Shown here: in pieces, positions 6,823 to 13,009 of the stretch
Position numbering within the stretch: position 1 is the stretch's first letter
How the letters are laid out: each line of letters begins with the position of its first letter
Assembly: GCA_035276085.1 (NCBI GenBank)
Contig: DATELY010000210.1
Coordinates: forward strand, 1 to 13,009
Source: DATELY01 sp035276085
Lineage (GTDB): Bacteria; Pseudomonadota; Gammaproteobacteria; Steroidobacterales; Steroidobacteraceae
DNA length: 13,009 nucleotides
Direction of reading: 5' to 3'
Made by a program: the position numbers and the translations under genes
The notes under the pieces: generated by a model
What the model was told of the DNA's origin: nothing
The model's input: the letters and a program-made list of their open reading frames with translations, nothing else
Databases searched by the model: none

Positions 6823-7980
6823 ATGTCTGCGAGGGCGACAGTCGCGAGGTGTGTCTTCGCTTTGGTGATACTTGCCGGAGACATGGGCGTGGCGCAGGCC
6901 GCTGCGCTCGAGGCATCCCAGCAGATCGAGACATATAGTCAGGTGGCTTATCTCAACTATCAGGACGCCTACGAAGCTGCGCGGAAGCTGCAGACTGCCG
7001 TCGACGACTTCGTTCATCAATCGTCCGATGACCTGGATGAGTCCCTGGTCCACGTGCGCCAGGCATGGCTCGATGCTCGACCCAGCTACGGACAATCCGA
7101 GGCGTTCCGTTTCTATGAAGGTCCGATCGACTTCATTGCACGGCCGGATGGCACGCAGGGCCCTGAGGGTCTGATCAACGCGTGGCCGTTGAATGAGAGC
7201 TACATCGATGCCGTCGTGGACGACGAGAACGCGCCAATCACGCGCGCAGCGCTCGTCGAGCGAAATGCAAAAGACGACGAGGCCGATGTCACGACTGGAT
7301 TCCATGCCATCGAGTACTTGCTGTGGGGTCCTGATCTGAGCGCCACGGGTCCTGGAAACCGCTCCGCGCGCGATTTCGTCGGCGAGGGCAAGGGCGAGCG
7401 CCGTCGCGCCTATCTCAAGGTGGCGACCGATCTGCTCGTCGACGATATTCATTTGCTGGTCGAGGAGTGGGCGCCGAATCGCAAGGACAACTATCGGGCG
7501 CGATTCCAGGCGATGCCTTACACCGAAAGCATCGCGAAGATTCTGACCGGGGTAGCCACCTTGAGCGGATTCGAATTGGGCTACGAGCGGCTCGCGACTG
7601 CCCTGGACAGCGGCTCGCAGGAAGACGAGCAATCGTGTTTCAGCGACAACACGCCGGTCGACGTGCTCGCCAATGCGACGGGCGTGGCCAACGTGTACTT
7701 CGGACGGTATGGACGTTACCAGGGCACCGGCCTCAACAGCCTGGTTGCCGCCGTCGATCCGCAGATGAACGACATCCTGAAGGAACAGATTGCCAAGAGC
7801 CTTGCGCTCGCTCGCCAGATGGACCGGCCGTTCGACCGAACACTGGCTACGTCGCCGGGCAGTCCGCAACGCGCCAAGGTCGAGGCACTCGTGACGTCCC
7901 TCCAGACTCAGGCGCGTCTGTTCACCGCGGCCGGGTCGAGGCTGGGTGTGAACATCGTCGTTGCAGTCGAGAACGAATGA
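6823..7980 (+). CDS. Imelysin family periplasmic protein (peptidase M75-like)
   Basis: This 385-residue exported protein of the imelysin/ICMP family is probably a periplasmic component of iron- or heme-related handling; protease activity is doubtful for the family. The signal peptide is about 1-26 (hydrophobic VFALVILAGDMG, cleavage near AQA); there is no lipobox Cys, so it is soluble. The signature GxHxxE is present as GFHAIE (159-164), followed by YLLWG. The family-typical EDEQSCFSDNT stretch is at 277-287. ATG 6823 is chosen because it begins the signal peptide directly; a TTG at 6736 would add 29 residues in front, and the Shine-Dalgarno is weak for both. Its stop overlaps the start of the DHOR gene (ATGA), which indicates translational coupling. 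The pairing with DHOR is a known arrangement and supports the call. Confidence 0.93.
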   Translation: MSARATVARCVFALVILAGDMGVAQAAALEASQQIETYSQVAYLNYQDAYEAARKLQTAVDDFVHQSSDDLDESLVHVRQAWLDARPSYGQSEAFRFYEGPIDFIARPDGTQGPEGLINAWPLNESYIDAVVDDENAPITRAALVERNAKDDEADVTTGFHAIEYLLWGPDLSATGPGNRSARDFVGEGKGERRRAYLKVATDLLVDDIHLLVEEWAPNRKDNYRARFQAMPYTESIAKILTGVATLSGFELGYERLATALDSGSQEDEQSCFSDNTPVDVLANATGVANVYFGRYGRYQGTGLNSLVAAVDPQMNDILKEQIAKSLALARQMDRPFDRTLATSPGSPQRAKVEALVTSLQTQARLFTAAGSRLGVNIVVAVENE

Positions 7981-9371
7981 TCACCCTGCGCACTTCCCCG
8001 GCGGCGCTGGCGGTCATCGCCGCGCTTCCCACGGCGGTGCTAGCCGCCTCGCCCGTCCCTGAATGGCTATCATCGCGCTCCGGCGGCGATACCTCCGTTG
8101 CGCTGACCAACGAGAATGCGTTCGCTCAGCCGCTGCCGACCCTGCCAACCGAGGACTTGAGAAAGTTCACGTTCGGCAATCGTCTTTTCAATACGAATTG
8201 GGTTGCGGCGCCAAGCTCGGTGGACGCGTTCGACGGCCTGGGCCCGGTCTTCAATCGCGTCTCCTGCTCGAGTTGCCATACGCGCGACGGGCGCGGCAAG
8301 GCACCTGAATCATCGGCCGAGTTGTTCGAGTCCATCTTGTTGCGGCTCAGCCTGCCCGGTACGCGCGAGCACGGTGGCGCAGTGCCCGTTCCAGCCTATG
8401 GAGAGCAACTGAACGAGAAGGCCGTGTCCAATGTGCCCGCCGAAGGGCATGGACGAGTGAGTTACGCTGTACGCGAGGGTAAGTATCCGGACGGCACCGT
8501 CTATTCGCTCGCGGTGCCAACGTACAGCATCACGGACCTGACCTTCGGCAGCCTGCCTGCGAACGTTCAGATATCGCCCCGCGTCGCGCCGCCGGTGTTC
8601 GGCTTGGGTTTGCTCGAAGCCGTACCGGATGAAACGTTGCGCTCGTTGGCCGATCCCGAGGATGCGAACGGCGATGGCATCTCGGGGCGCATGAACATCG
8701 TCTGGGATCCCGAGAAACAGACTGCGACGATCGGACGCTTCGGCTGGAAAGCGAATCAGCCGAGCGTCCACGTGCAGAACGCCGCTGCGGCGCTCAACGA
8801 CATCGGCCTCACCACGACACTGTTCGCTCGGGAGAACGTCGTCGAAGGTCAGACGGCGGCCGCGGCCGCTCCGACGGGCGGTGCGCCCGAAGTGAGCGAT
8901 GAGTTTCTTGCGCGACTCGATTTCTACACTCGAACGCTGGCCGTACCGGCCGCTCGGGACGTGGGAACGCCTCCAGTTCAATCCGGCGCGGCGGTATTTG
9001 CAGCCACCGGCTGCGTCGCCTGCCACGTGCCCACACTCGAGACGGCGGCGGAAAACGCTATTCCTGCGCTGGCCAACCAAACCATTCATCCGTTCACGGA
9101 CTTGCTGCTGCATGACATGGGGCCGGAGCTTGCCGATGGACGGCCCGACTACGCAGCCACAGGAAGCGAATGGCGTACGGCGCCGTTGTGGGGCATCGGG
9201 TTGACTGCAACCGTCAATCGACATACCCGCTTTCTCCATGACGGTCGGGCGCGCTCGCTCACGGAAGCCATCCTCTGGCATGGCGGGGAAGCAGCGCGAG
9301 CGCGTGACTCTTTCATGCATCTGCCGCGCGCACAGCGAGCAGCGCTCCTGCAATTTCTCAACTCACTTTGA
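7977..9371 (+). CDS. Di-heme c-type oxidoreductase of the DHOR family (DUF1111)
   Basis: This 464-residue exported protein carries two c-type heme sites, CSSCH (97-101) and CVACH (346-350). It is the di-heme oxidoreductase/putative peroxidase (often annotated thiol oxidoreductase) that accompanies imelysins. A Sec signal peptide spans about 1-23 (AVLAAS cleavage region), so it matures in the periplasm and needs cytochrome c maturation. Family motifs are DGLGPVFN (86-93) before the first heme, NGDGISGR (241-248), GRFGWKANQ (263-271), LLHDMGPELADG (407-418), WRTAPLWGIG (429-438), FLHDGRA (449-455) and AILWHGGEA (461-469 in a loosely counted tail). The length is normal. ATG 7977 overlaps the imelysin stop TGA, so the two are co-translated. 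Other bacteria often follow with a second imelysin and a DUF1513 gene; these are absent here. The reaction catalysed is not established. Confidence 0.93.
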   Translation: MITLRTSPAALAVIAALPTAVLAASPVPEWLSSRSGGDTSVALTNENAFAQPLPTLPTEDLRKFTFGNRLFNTNWVAAPSSVDAFDGLGPVFNRVSCSSCHTRDGRGKAPESSAELFESILLRLSLPGTREHGGAVPVPAYGEQLNEKAVSNVPAEGHGRVSYAVREGKYPDGTVYSLAVPTYSITDLTFGSLPANVQISPRVAPPVFGLGLLEAVPDETLRSLADPEDANGDGISGRMNIVWDPEKQTATIGRFGWKANQPSVHVQNAAAALNDIGLTTTLFARENVVEGQTAAAAAPTGGAPEVSDEFLARLDFYTRTLAVPAARDVGTPPVQSGAAVFAATGCVACHVPTLETAAENAIPALANQTIHPFTDLLLHDMGPELADGRPDYAATGSEWRTAPLWGIGLTATVNRHTRFLHDGRARSLTEAILWHGGEAARARDSFMHLPRAQRAALLQFLNSL

Positions 9372-9382
9372 GCGCCGGGTCG

Positions 9383-9403
9383 GCAGCTCGTCACTGTAGC
9401 TGC
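9383..9403 (+). terminator. Weak hairpin after the DHOR gene
   Basis: GCAGCT (9383-9388) pairs with AGCTGC (9398-9403) around a 9-nt loop, with one more G-T pair possible. It begins 12 bp after the DHOR stop. There is no T-run, so termination here is uncertain, but with the 218-bp gap it suggests that the PhoX-like gene has its own promoter. Confidence 0.35.
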
Positions 9404-9525
9404 TCGCGTATGCAATCGTCGTCCGTACTCACGTAGAACGCATTGCAAATGGATCGCGCGGTACTTGATTGCGCGTCATCCAAGGTTAACGGCCAAGTCA
9501 CGCCGTGCGAATACGATTACACGCA

Positions 9526-9540
9526 CGAGTCAATGACTCG
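9526..9540. promoter_or_regulatory. Perfect 15-bp palindrome upstream of the PhoX-like gene
   Basis: CGAGTCA (9526-9532) and TGACTCG (9534-9540) are perfect inverted half-sites around a single central A. The site ends 49 bp before the ATG at 9590, where a dimeric repressor or activator would overlap a promoter or the 5' leader. It is too compact for a terminator hairpin (1-nt centre). It does not look like a Pho box, which is a direct repeat. The cognate regulator is unknown. Confidence 0.5.
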
Positions 9541-9589
9541 CAACCAACAACACGTCGAGAACACAGATACAGATTGAGAGGAGACCTCG

Positions 9590-11080
9590 ATGAAGAAGCT
9601 CATCGCACTGGCCGTCGGCGCGGCAGTGTCGGCATCCGCAGTACCTGCAGACTTTGGCCAGAAAGTTGAACAGCTTGCAAAATCACAAACCACGACGCTG
9701 TTCGGGGTTCTCGGCGCCCTTGGAGCATCTTCATCGGTACAGCTGTCGGCCACTCAGGCAAACGCCAATCCTGCTGGGCTCCTGACGGTGGCTCCCGGTT
9801 TGAGCGTGAAGGTGGTGAGCGCGGATCCCGCCCTCGCGCCCAACATCGACCAGATGGCATTGTGGCCCAACGACATCAATCCGACGCACATCATCGCGTG
9901 CAACGAGCAGGGCTCAGGGCAGATCGGCGTGCAGAGCATCGAAGTCGCCACGGGCGCCGTGCATACGATCATCCTCAGCGGACTCACCAGCTGCGATCCT
10001 GCGCGCCGCACGCCTTGGGGAACGATCATCGTCGGCGAAGAAGCGGGCACGGCTGGCCGGGTGTTCGAGATCCTCGATCCCCTGAACACCACGAACGTCA
10101 CCGTTCCTTCCAGTGGTTTTGGGGCGAGCTCCGACCCCGCACACGTAGCTGCCCTGCCGGCGCTGGGTCAGTTCTCGTTCGAAGGCATCGGCATTCTGCC
10201 CAGCGGCATCGTCTATTTGACGGACGAGAATCGTCCGGGTGCGACTGCGGCAGGTCCCGGCACGCCGGGCGGCGCAATCGTCAAGTTCATCCCGACGACA
10301 CTGTGGTCGCCGGGCGCTCCGGCGATTACCTCGCTCGCCGATTCGCCCTGGAACGCGGGTCGCATCTTCGGCCTGCGCGTCGGTCGCAACAGCGCTTCCA
10401 CGCCTGACGTCGGTCAAGGCAACGAGTTCGGTCGCGGCGCCTGGGTCGAAATCACGGGGACGGCACCGATCAATCTGCGTGCGGCGACGAACACGCTCAA
10501 GCTGACCGCCTACTACCGGCCGGAAGACATGTCCATCGATCAAAAGGCGCTCGCTGCCGGCACCGTGCGATTCTGCGGCACGAACACGGGCCAGGACACG
10601 CCGGTCTCCTTGTCGAGCTTGGCCGACAATCACTGGGGCGAAGTGTACTGCGTGAACGACGGCTCGGTCGTCGCTGGTCAAACGATCACGACCAGCCCGC
10701 AAATCTGGAACGGCGTGACATACACGATCAACACGTCGACCATTCCCGAGTACCAGCCCTTGATCTTCGGCAACAAGGACTTCGCGATGCCGGACAACCT
10801 GGATATCCAGCCGGGCCGCAACAACTTCATCGTCGATGAAGACGGCGACGGCTCCGGTGACACGCCGAAGCGCAACAACGACGTGTTCGACTGCCTGGAC
10901 GATGGCGCCGATGCCGATCAGCTCTCCGATGCGTGCATCAAGGTGATGACGTTGAACGATCTCACCGCCGAGCCGACGGGGGGCCAGTTCGACGGCACGG
11001 GCACGCGCTACTTCGTCAGCATCCAGCACAACATCACCGGTCATGGTGTGATTCTCGAAGTGAACGGCTGGCTGCCGTAA
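9590..11080 (+). CDS. Secreted PhoX/DUF839 family protein (possible alkaline phosphatase)
   Basis: This 496-residue exported beta-propeller-type protein belongs to the PhoX (DUF839) family, whose characterised members are calcium/iron-dependent alkaline phosphatases releasing phosphate from organic esters. The family blocks appear in order: TPWGTIIVGEEAG (141-153), FEGIGILPSGIVYLTDE (197-213), YYRPEDM (308-314), RFCGTN (337-342), AMPDNLDIQP (399-408) and EPTGGQFDGTGTRYFVSIQH (461-480). An acidic stretch DEDGDGSGDTP (416-426) may bind calcium. It differs from classical PhoX in having an ordinary Sec signal (MKKLIALAVGAAVSASA, cleavage near VPA-DF) rather than Tat, and in being shorter (about 500 against 600 or more). 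A strong GAGAGGAGA lies about 7 nt before the ATG. Two PEP-CTERM genes follow. The family is likely; phosphatase activity is inference. Confidence 0.8.
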   Translation: MKKLIALAVGAAVSASAVPADFGQKVEQLAKSQTTTLFGVLGALGASSSVQLSATQANANPAGLLTVAPGLSVKVVSADPALAPNIDQMALWPNDINPTHIIACNEQGSGQIGVQSIEVATGAVHTIILSGLTSCDPARRTPWGTIIVGEEAGTAGRVFEILDPLNTTNVTVPSSGFGASSDPAHVAALPALGQFSFEGIGILPSGIVYLTDENRPGATAAGPGTPGGAIVKFIPTTLWSPGAPAITSLADSPWNAGRIFGLRVGRNSASTPDVGQGNEFGRGAWVEITGTAPINLRAATNTLKLTAYYRPEDMSIDQKALAAGTVRFCGTNTGQDTPVSLSSLADNHWGEVYCVNDGSVVAGQTITTSPQIWNGVTYTINTSTIPEYQPLIFGNKDFAMPDNLDIQPGRNNFIVDEDGDGSGDTPKRNNDVFDCLDDGADADQLSDACIKVMTLNDLTAEPTGGQFDGTGTRYFVSIQHNITGHGVILEVNGWLP

Positions 11081-11086
11081 TCGCAT

Positions 11087-11126
11087 GGCGGCAGGTGCAC
11101 TCGCGCGAGCCGGTGCACCTGCCGCC
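11087..11126. terminator. 14-bp perfect hairpin between the PhoX-like and PEP-CTERM genes
   Basis: GGCGGCAGGTGCAC (11087-11100) pairs base for base with GTGCACCTGCCGCC (11113-11126) around a 12-nt loop. It starts 7 nt after the PhoX-like stop and ends 23 nt before the next ATG. No T-run follows; the next bases are CCATCAACC. It could be a terminator, an mRNA-stabilising stem for the upstream gene, or an attenuator lowering expression of the PEP-CTERM genes. Confidence 0.7.
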
Positions 11127-11149
11127 CCATCAACCGGTGGGAGTAAAGA

Positions 11150-11848
11150 ATGAATAACTGCAATCGAATCGTCGCAGCCGGTGCGCTCACTGCCATCCTT
11201 GCCGGGCTGCTGCCCTCTGCAGAGGCGGCGACCGTGTCCGCGACTGCATCCATCACCGATCTGTCCACGACATTGCTGAGCTTGTCGCACGACGAGTACC
11301 TGAGCGATGCCTCCACGCCGCTCAACAGCGGCTTCGACGCCAGCAGCACCTTACAGAGCTACTTCTTCAACGAGGGCAACTCCTTCGCGAGCATCGACAA
11401 CAGCTTCGCACCGTTGCCGATGACGCAGGCCGGCGCCAACATCGATGGCAACGGTCACGCTTCAGTACTTTGGACGTTCGACTGGACGGCGACGGGCACG
11501 GGTACGGCCCGCATCGACCTCGAGTACTTGTACAATGCGACTGTGTTGAACTGGCAGGCAGGAGAGACGGGCGTCTCGCGCTCGTACGTGAGCCTGCTTC
11601 TGGACGGCACGAGCAATCAAACAGACGCGCTGCACTTCTTCTACAACACGAACGACATCAGCGGCGGTTTTGCCAATCTTGCATTGAACTTCGACGTGAC
11701 GTCAGGTCAGCGCGGGACGTTTACGGTTTCCGTAGCAAGCGATGCCATCGCAGTGGCGCCCGTGCCGCTGCCTGCTGCGGCGTGGTTGCTGGGTTCTGGG
11801 CTGCTGGGCCTCGGTGGGTTCGCTCGCCGTCGTCGATCGCCGCAGTGA
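11150..11848 (+). CDS. PEP-CTERM (VPLPA-type) exported surface protein
   Basis: This 232-residue protein is exported and then sorted. It has a Sec signal at about 1-26 (AAGALTAILAGLLPSAEA, then ATVSA). The middle (about 27-200) is a Ser/Thr/Asn-rich beta-type domain without a recognised enzyme motif. The C-terminus is a PEP-CTERM tail: VPLPAAAW at 205-212, a short hydrophobic helix, and the basic end ARRRR (225-229). Such tails are recognised by an exosortase of the EpsH/XrtA type, and the proteins are typically linked to extracellular polysaccharide or biofilm; no exosortase is in this window. Start: ATG 11150 behind GGGAG at 11139-11143. It is probably co-transcribed with the next PEP-CTERM gene (83-bp gap) and possibly with the PhoX-like gene, subject to the hairpin between them. 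Confidence 0.9.
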   Translation: MNNCNRIVAAGALTAILAGLLPSAEAATVSATASITDLSTTLLSLSHDEYLSDASTPLNSGFDASSTLQSYFFNEGNSFASIDNSFAPLPMTQAGANIDGNGHASVLWTFDWTATGTGTARIDLEYLYNATVLNWQAGETGVSRSYVSLLLDGTSNQTDALHFFYNTNDISGGFANLALNFDVTSGQRGTFTVSVASDAIAVAPVPLPAAAWLLGSGLLGLGGFARRRRSPQ

Positions 11849-11854
11849 CAATCG

Positions 11855-11888
11855 CTGCCGCGGCCAGATCCAGATCCAGCTGCGGCAG
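11855..11888. repeat. Inverted repeat enclosing a 6-bp tandem repeat
   Basis: CTGCCGC (11855-11861) and GCGGCAG (11882-11888) form a 7-bp stem with a 20-nt loop. The loop contains CCAGAT twice and a partial third copy (11864-11879). It lies between the two PEP-CTERM genes. It may be a weak terminator or processing site; no T-run is present. Confidence 0.4.
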
Positions 11889-11931
11889 ATCGCCCCAAAC
11901 GAGTCGAGCGCCAGGTCATCAGGTGACGCCT

Positions 11932-12579
11932 ATGAAGCTCATCAAATTGAATTGCGTGCTGGTCATGGCCGCGCTCACCTTCATACACCAGGCGAGCGCG
12001 GCAACGTTCTCCGAGACGAGCGGCGGTGATCTGTCCAACGATCCTCATGCACCCGACACGCTTGTACTCAGTGCGGGGTCCAACCTCGTGAGCGGCGGGT
12101 TCGGCGGCGGAGATCCTGCAGACTTCCTGACCGTCGTTTTGCCCCCGGGGCACGCGCTGACCTCGATCCTCCTCGGCGAAGGAACCATCATCGGCAGCAA
12201 CTCATCGTTCATCGGCATTGCGAGCGGATCCCAGATCGCATCGACCAGCAGTGCGGCGGGACTGCTGGGTTGGACACACTTCCGGTCCACGCAGGTGAAC
12301 ACCGACTTGCTCGATGACATGAGCACGGGCGTCGGCGCAATCGGCTTCACGCCGCCGCTCGCGTCTGGGACTTACACGCTGTGGATTCAGGAGCTGTCAG
12401 GCGATGCAAATCTAGGCTACGAATTGGATCTGCAGGTTGCTCCCGTACCCCTGCCATCTGCCTTGTGGTCGTTCGCGACGGGGTTGTTGATGGTGGGGCG
12501 CCGCCTGGGACTCGGAAAGCGGGTGCGCAATCCTGATATCTCTGGTCTCAACAGCGCTGCATCGAACGTCTACGGATAG
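11932..12579 (+). CDS. Second PEP-CTERM protein, with a PPC-like beta domain and an atypical tail
   Basis: This 215-residue exported protein has a Sec signal at about 1-23 (LVMAALTFIHQASA, then ATFSE). The body resembles PEP-CTERM proteins with a pre-peptidase-C-terminal-like beta-sandwich: ETSGGDLSNDP near the start, SNLVSGGFGGGDPADFLTV (48-66), LLGWTHF in the middle and GFTPPLASGTYTLWIQE near the end. The sorting tail begins at VPLPSALW (172-179) with a hydrophobic stretch SFATGLLMVG and basic residues RRLGLGKR. The tail is unusual: the hydrophobic part is short and broken by RR, and about 22 further residues follow the basic cluster instead of the chain ending there. Start: ATG 11932 with AGGTGA about 5 nt upstream; the open frame reaches further back but that part is shadow. 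It probably shares a transcript with the preceding PEP-CTERM gene. Surface role inferred only from the tail. Confidence 0.85.
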   Translation: MKLIKLNCVLVMAALTFIHQASAATFSETSGGDLSNDPHAPDTLVLSAGSNLVSGGFGGGDPADFLTVVLPPGHALTSILLGEGTIIGSNSSFIGIASGSQIASTSSAAGLLGWTHFRSTQVNTDLLDDMSTGVGAIGFTPPLASGTYTLWIQELSGDANLGYELDLQVAPVPLPSALWSFATGLLMVGRRLGLGKRVRNPDISGLNSAASNVYG

Positions 12580-12605
12580 CCGATCGGGAATTCGCGACCA
12601 GGAGA

Positions 12606-12635
12606 GTCGCAGTTCAAATCTGTCACCCGACCTCA
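12606..12635 (+). other. tRNA T-arm-like fragment (possible tRNA relic)
   Basis: GCAG-TTCAAAT-CTGT (12609-12623) has the T-loop consensus TTCRANY within a 4-bp stem, followed by CACCCGACCTCA, which looks like the 3' acceptor strand of a tRNA. Compared with a normal GCAGG-TTCAAAT-CCTGT arm, one base is missing on each side. No matching 5' acceptor (GTCGGGT), D-arm or proper anticodon arm is found upstream. It may be a decayed tRNA 3' end, such as an old integration scar, or chance. Confidence 0.3.
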
Positions 12636-12726
12636 TCAGCAGCGGCTCTTGCCCAGTTCCCGTATTGTGGAAGTCCACCTCTCCACCAACGCATGCCCGG
12701 CGAGAAGTTTCACCGCGAGGTACGGC

Positions 12727-13009
12727 GTGAAAGTAAGGAAGATACGGGATCTCACGTTGAGGGCTGCATCGCAGCCCGGACGGCCTCCCTACTTGAGCTC
12801 GGCTAGTGGCTTGGTACGCATGGCGCGACAGCTCTATGTGGTGGCAGACGATGAACTGCACCTGGGCATATTTCCGTTCGAGGGTACTGATCCGGGATCC
12901 TTGCTGCGATTGTTTCCGGGAGAGCTACCTCTGCCCACCAGCGCGCGAAAGAAGGTCAAAGCGGATTTCGAAGCACTCGTGCTACTTCCGCCCTTTGGCC
13001 GATACGGTG
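12727..13009 (+). CDS. 5' part of a conserved uncharacterised protein, cut by the window edge
   Basis: A GTG at 12727 opens a frame with no stop for 94 codons up to the right edge. GAGG at 12717-12720 lies 6 nt upstream and supports this start. The peptide reads like a real conserved protein: DLTLRAA (8-14), LSSASGLVRM (23-32), LYVVADDELHLGIFPFEG (36-53), SLLRLFPGELP (58-68), then a basic ARKKVKADFEALVLLPPFG segment. The ASGL...YVVADDELHLG pattern resembles, from memory, an uncharacterised family (DUF6929, phytase-like propeller proteins); I am only moderately sure of that name. No signal peptide is seen. It may form the next transcription unit after the PEP-CTERM genes. The minus-strand frame at 12412-12861 is its shadow. 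Confidence 0.75.
   Translation, partial: MKVRKIRDLTLRAASQPGRPPYLSSASGLVRMARQLYVVADDELHLGIFPFEGTDPGSLLRLFPGELPLPTSARKKVKADFEALVLLPPFGRYG

Noticed and set aside
6772..7869. 365-residue minus-strand open frame opposite the imelysin
   Set aside because: Shadow of the imelysin gene, with no motifs of its own.
8310..9353. 347-residue minus-strand open frame opposite the DHOR gene
   Set aside because: Shadow; the di-heme protein on the plus strand explains the region.
9914..11290. 458-residue minus-strand open frame opposite the PhoX-like gene
   Set aside because: It spans two plus-strand genes and their hairpin, and is Arg/Asp-rich as expected of antisense frames in high-GC DNA.
12594..12610. 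GCGAC/GTCGC 5-bp stem with 7-nt loop taken as a tRNA anticodon arm
   Set aside because: The loop lacks the invariant U33 and its 3' strand overlaps the T-arm-like fragment, so it cannot be part of the same tRNA.

Overview
The window is about 13 kb of GC-rich chromosomal DNA from a Gram-negative bacterium. Two consecutive proteins carry PEP-CTERM (VPLPA-type) sorting tails. There are several Sec- or Tat-exported enzymes, a di-heme DHOR oxidoreductase and an imelysin. Together these point to a free-living proteobacterium, and the style of the VPLPA tails makes me favour a gammaproteobacterium of the Steroidobacter/Xanthomonadales kind. That placement is inference. No phage, transposase, CRISPR array or intact RNA gene was seen.

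Layout, left to right. Positions 1-503 hold no convincing gene. A complete HSL-family alpha/beta hydrolase follows (504-1466), ending in a strong hairpin (1484-1522). On the opposite strand lies a decayed piece of a second, unrelated alpha/beta hydrolase (about 1555-1797). The remnant sits just upstream of a Tat-exported phosphocholine-type phospholipase C (1880-4015). Convergent to that gene is an AI-2E/PerM family membrane protein (4113-5252, minus). Next come a 357-bp non-coding stretch with a 7-bp tandem repeat, a three-helix membrane protein (5610-6086, minus) and, just upstream of it on the same strand, a doubtful Cys-rich small ORF (6107-6490).

A divergent gap (6491-6822) leads into a rightward block. 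It begins with a periplasmic imelysin (6823-7980) overlapping by ATGA a di-heme c-type oxidoreductase of the DHOR/DUF1111 family (7977-9371). A 218-bp gap with a perfect 15-bp palindrome precedes a secreted PhoX/DUF839-type protein (9590-11080). Two PEP-CTERM proteins follow (11150-11848 and 11932-12579), separated from the PhoX-like gene by a 14-bp perfect hairpin. At the right edge is a 3'-truncated gene for an uncharacterised conserved protein (12727 onward), which the supplied coordinate list missed because it has no stop inside the window. A tRNA T-arm-like fragment lies just upstream of it.

How the genes may work together. The imelysin/DHOR pair is a known association linked in other bacteria to iron, heme or copper handling at the cell envelope; here the usual further partners are absent. 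Phospholipase C and a PhoX-like protein in one window suggest phosphate scavenging from organic phosphorus, but no Pho box was found, so this is only a hypothesis. The PEP-CTERM proteins imply an exosortase (EpsH/XrtA type) elsewhere in the genome. I see mostly known families in an unusual mix rather than an evident new multi-gene system; the most interesting items are the regulatory-looking repeats and the PhoX-like/PEP-CTERM adjacency.
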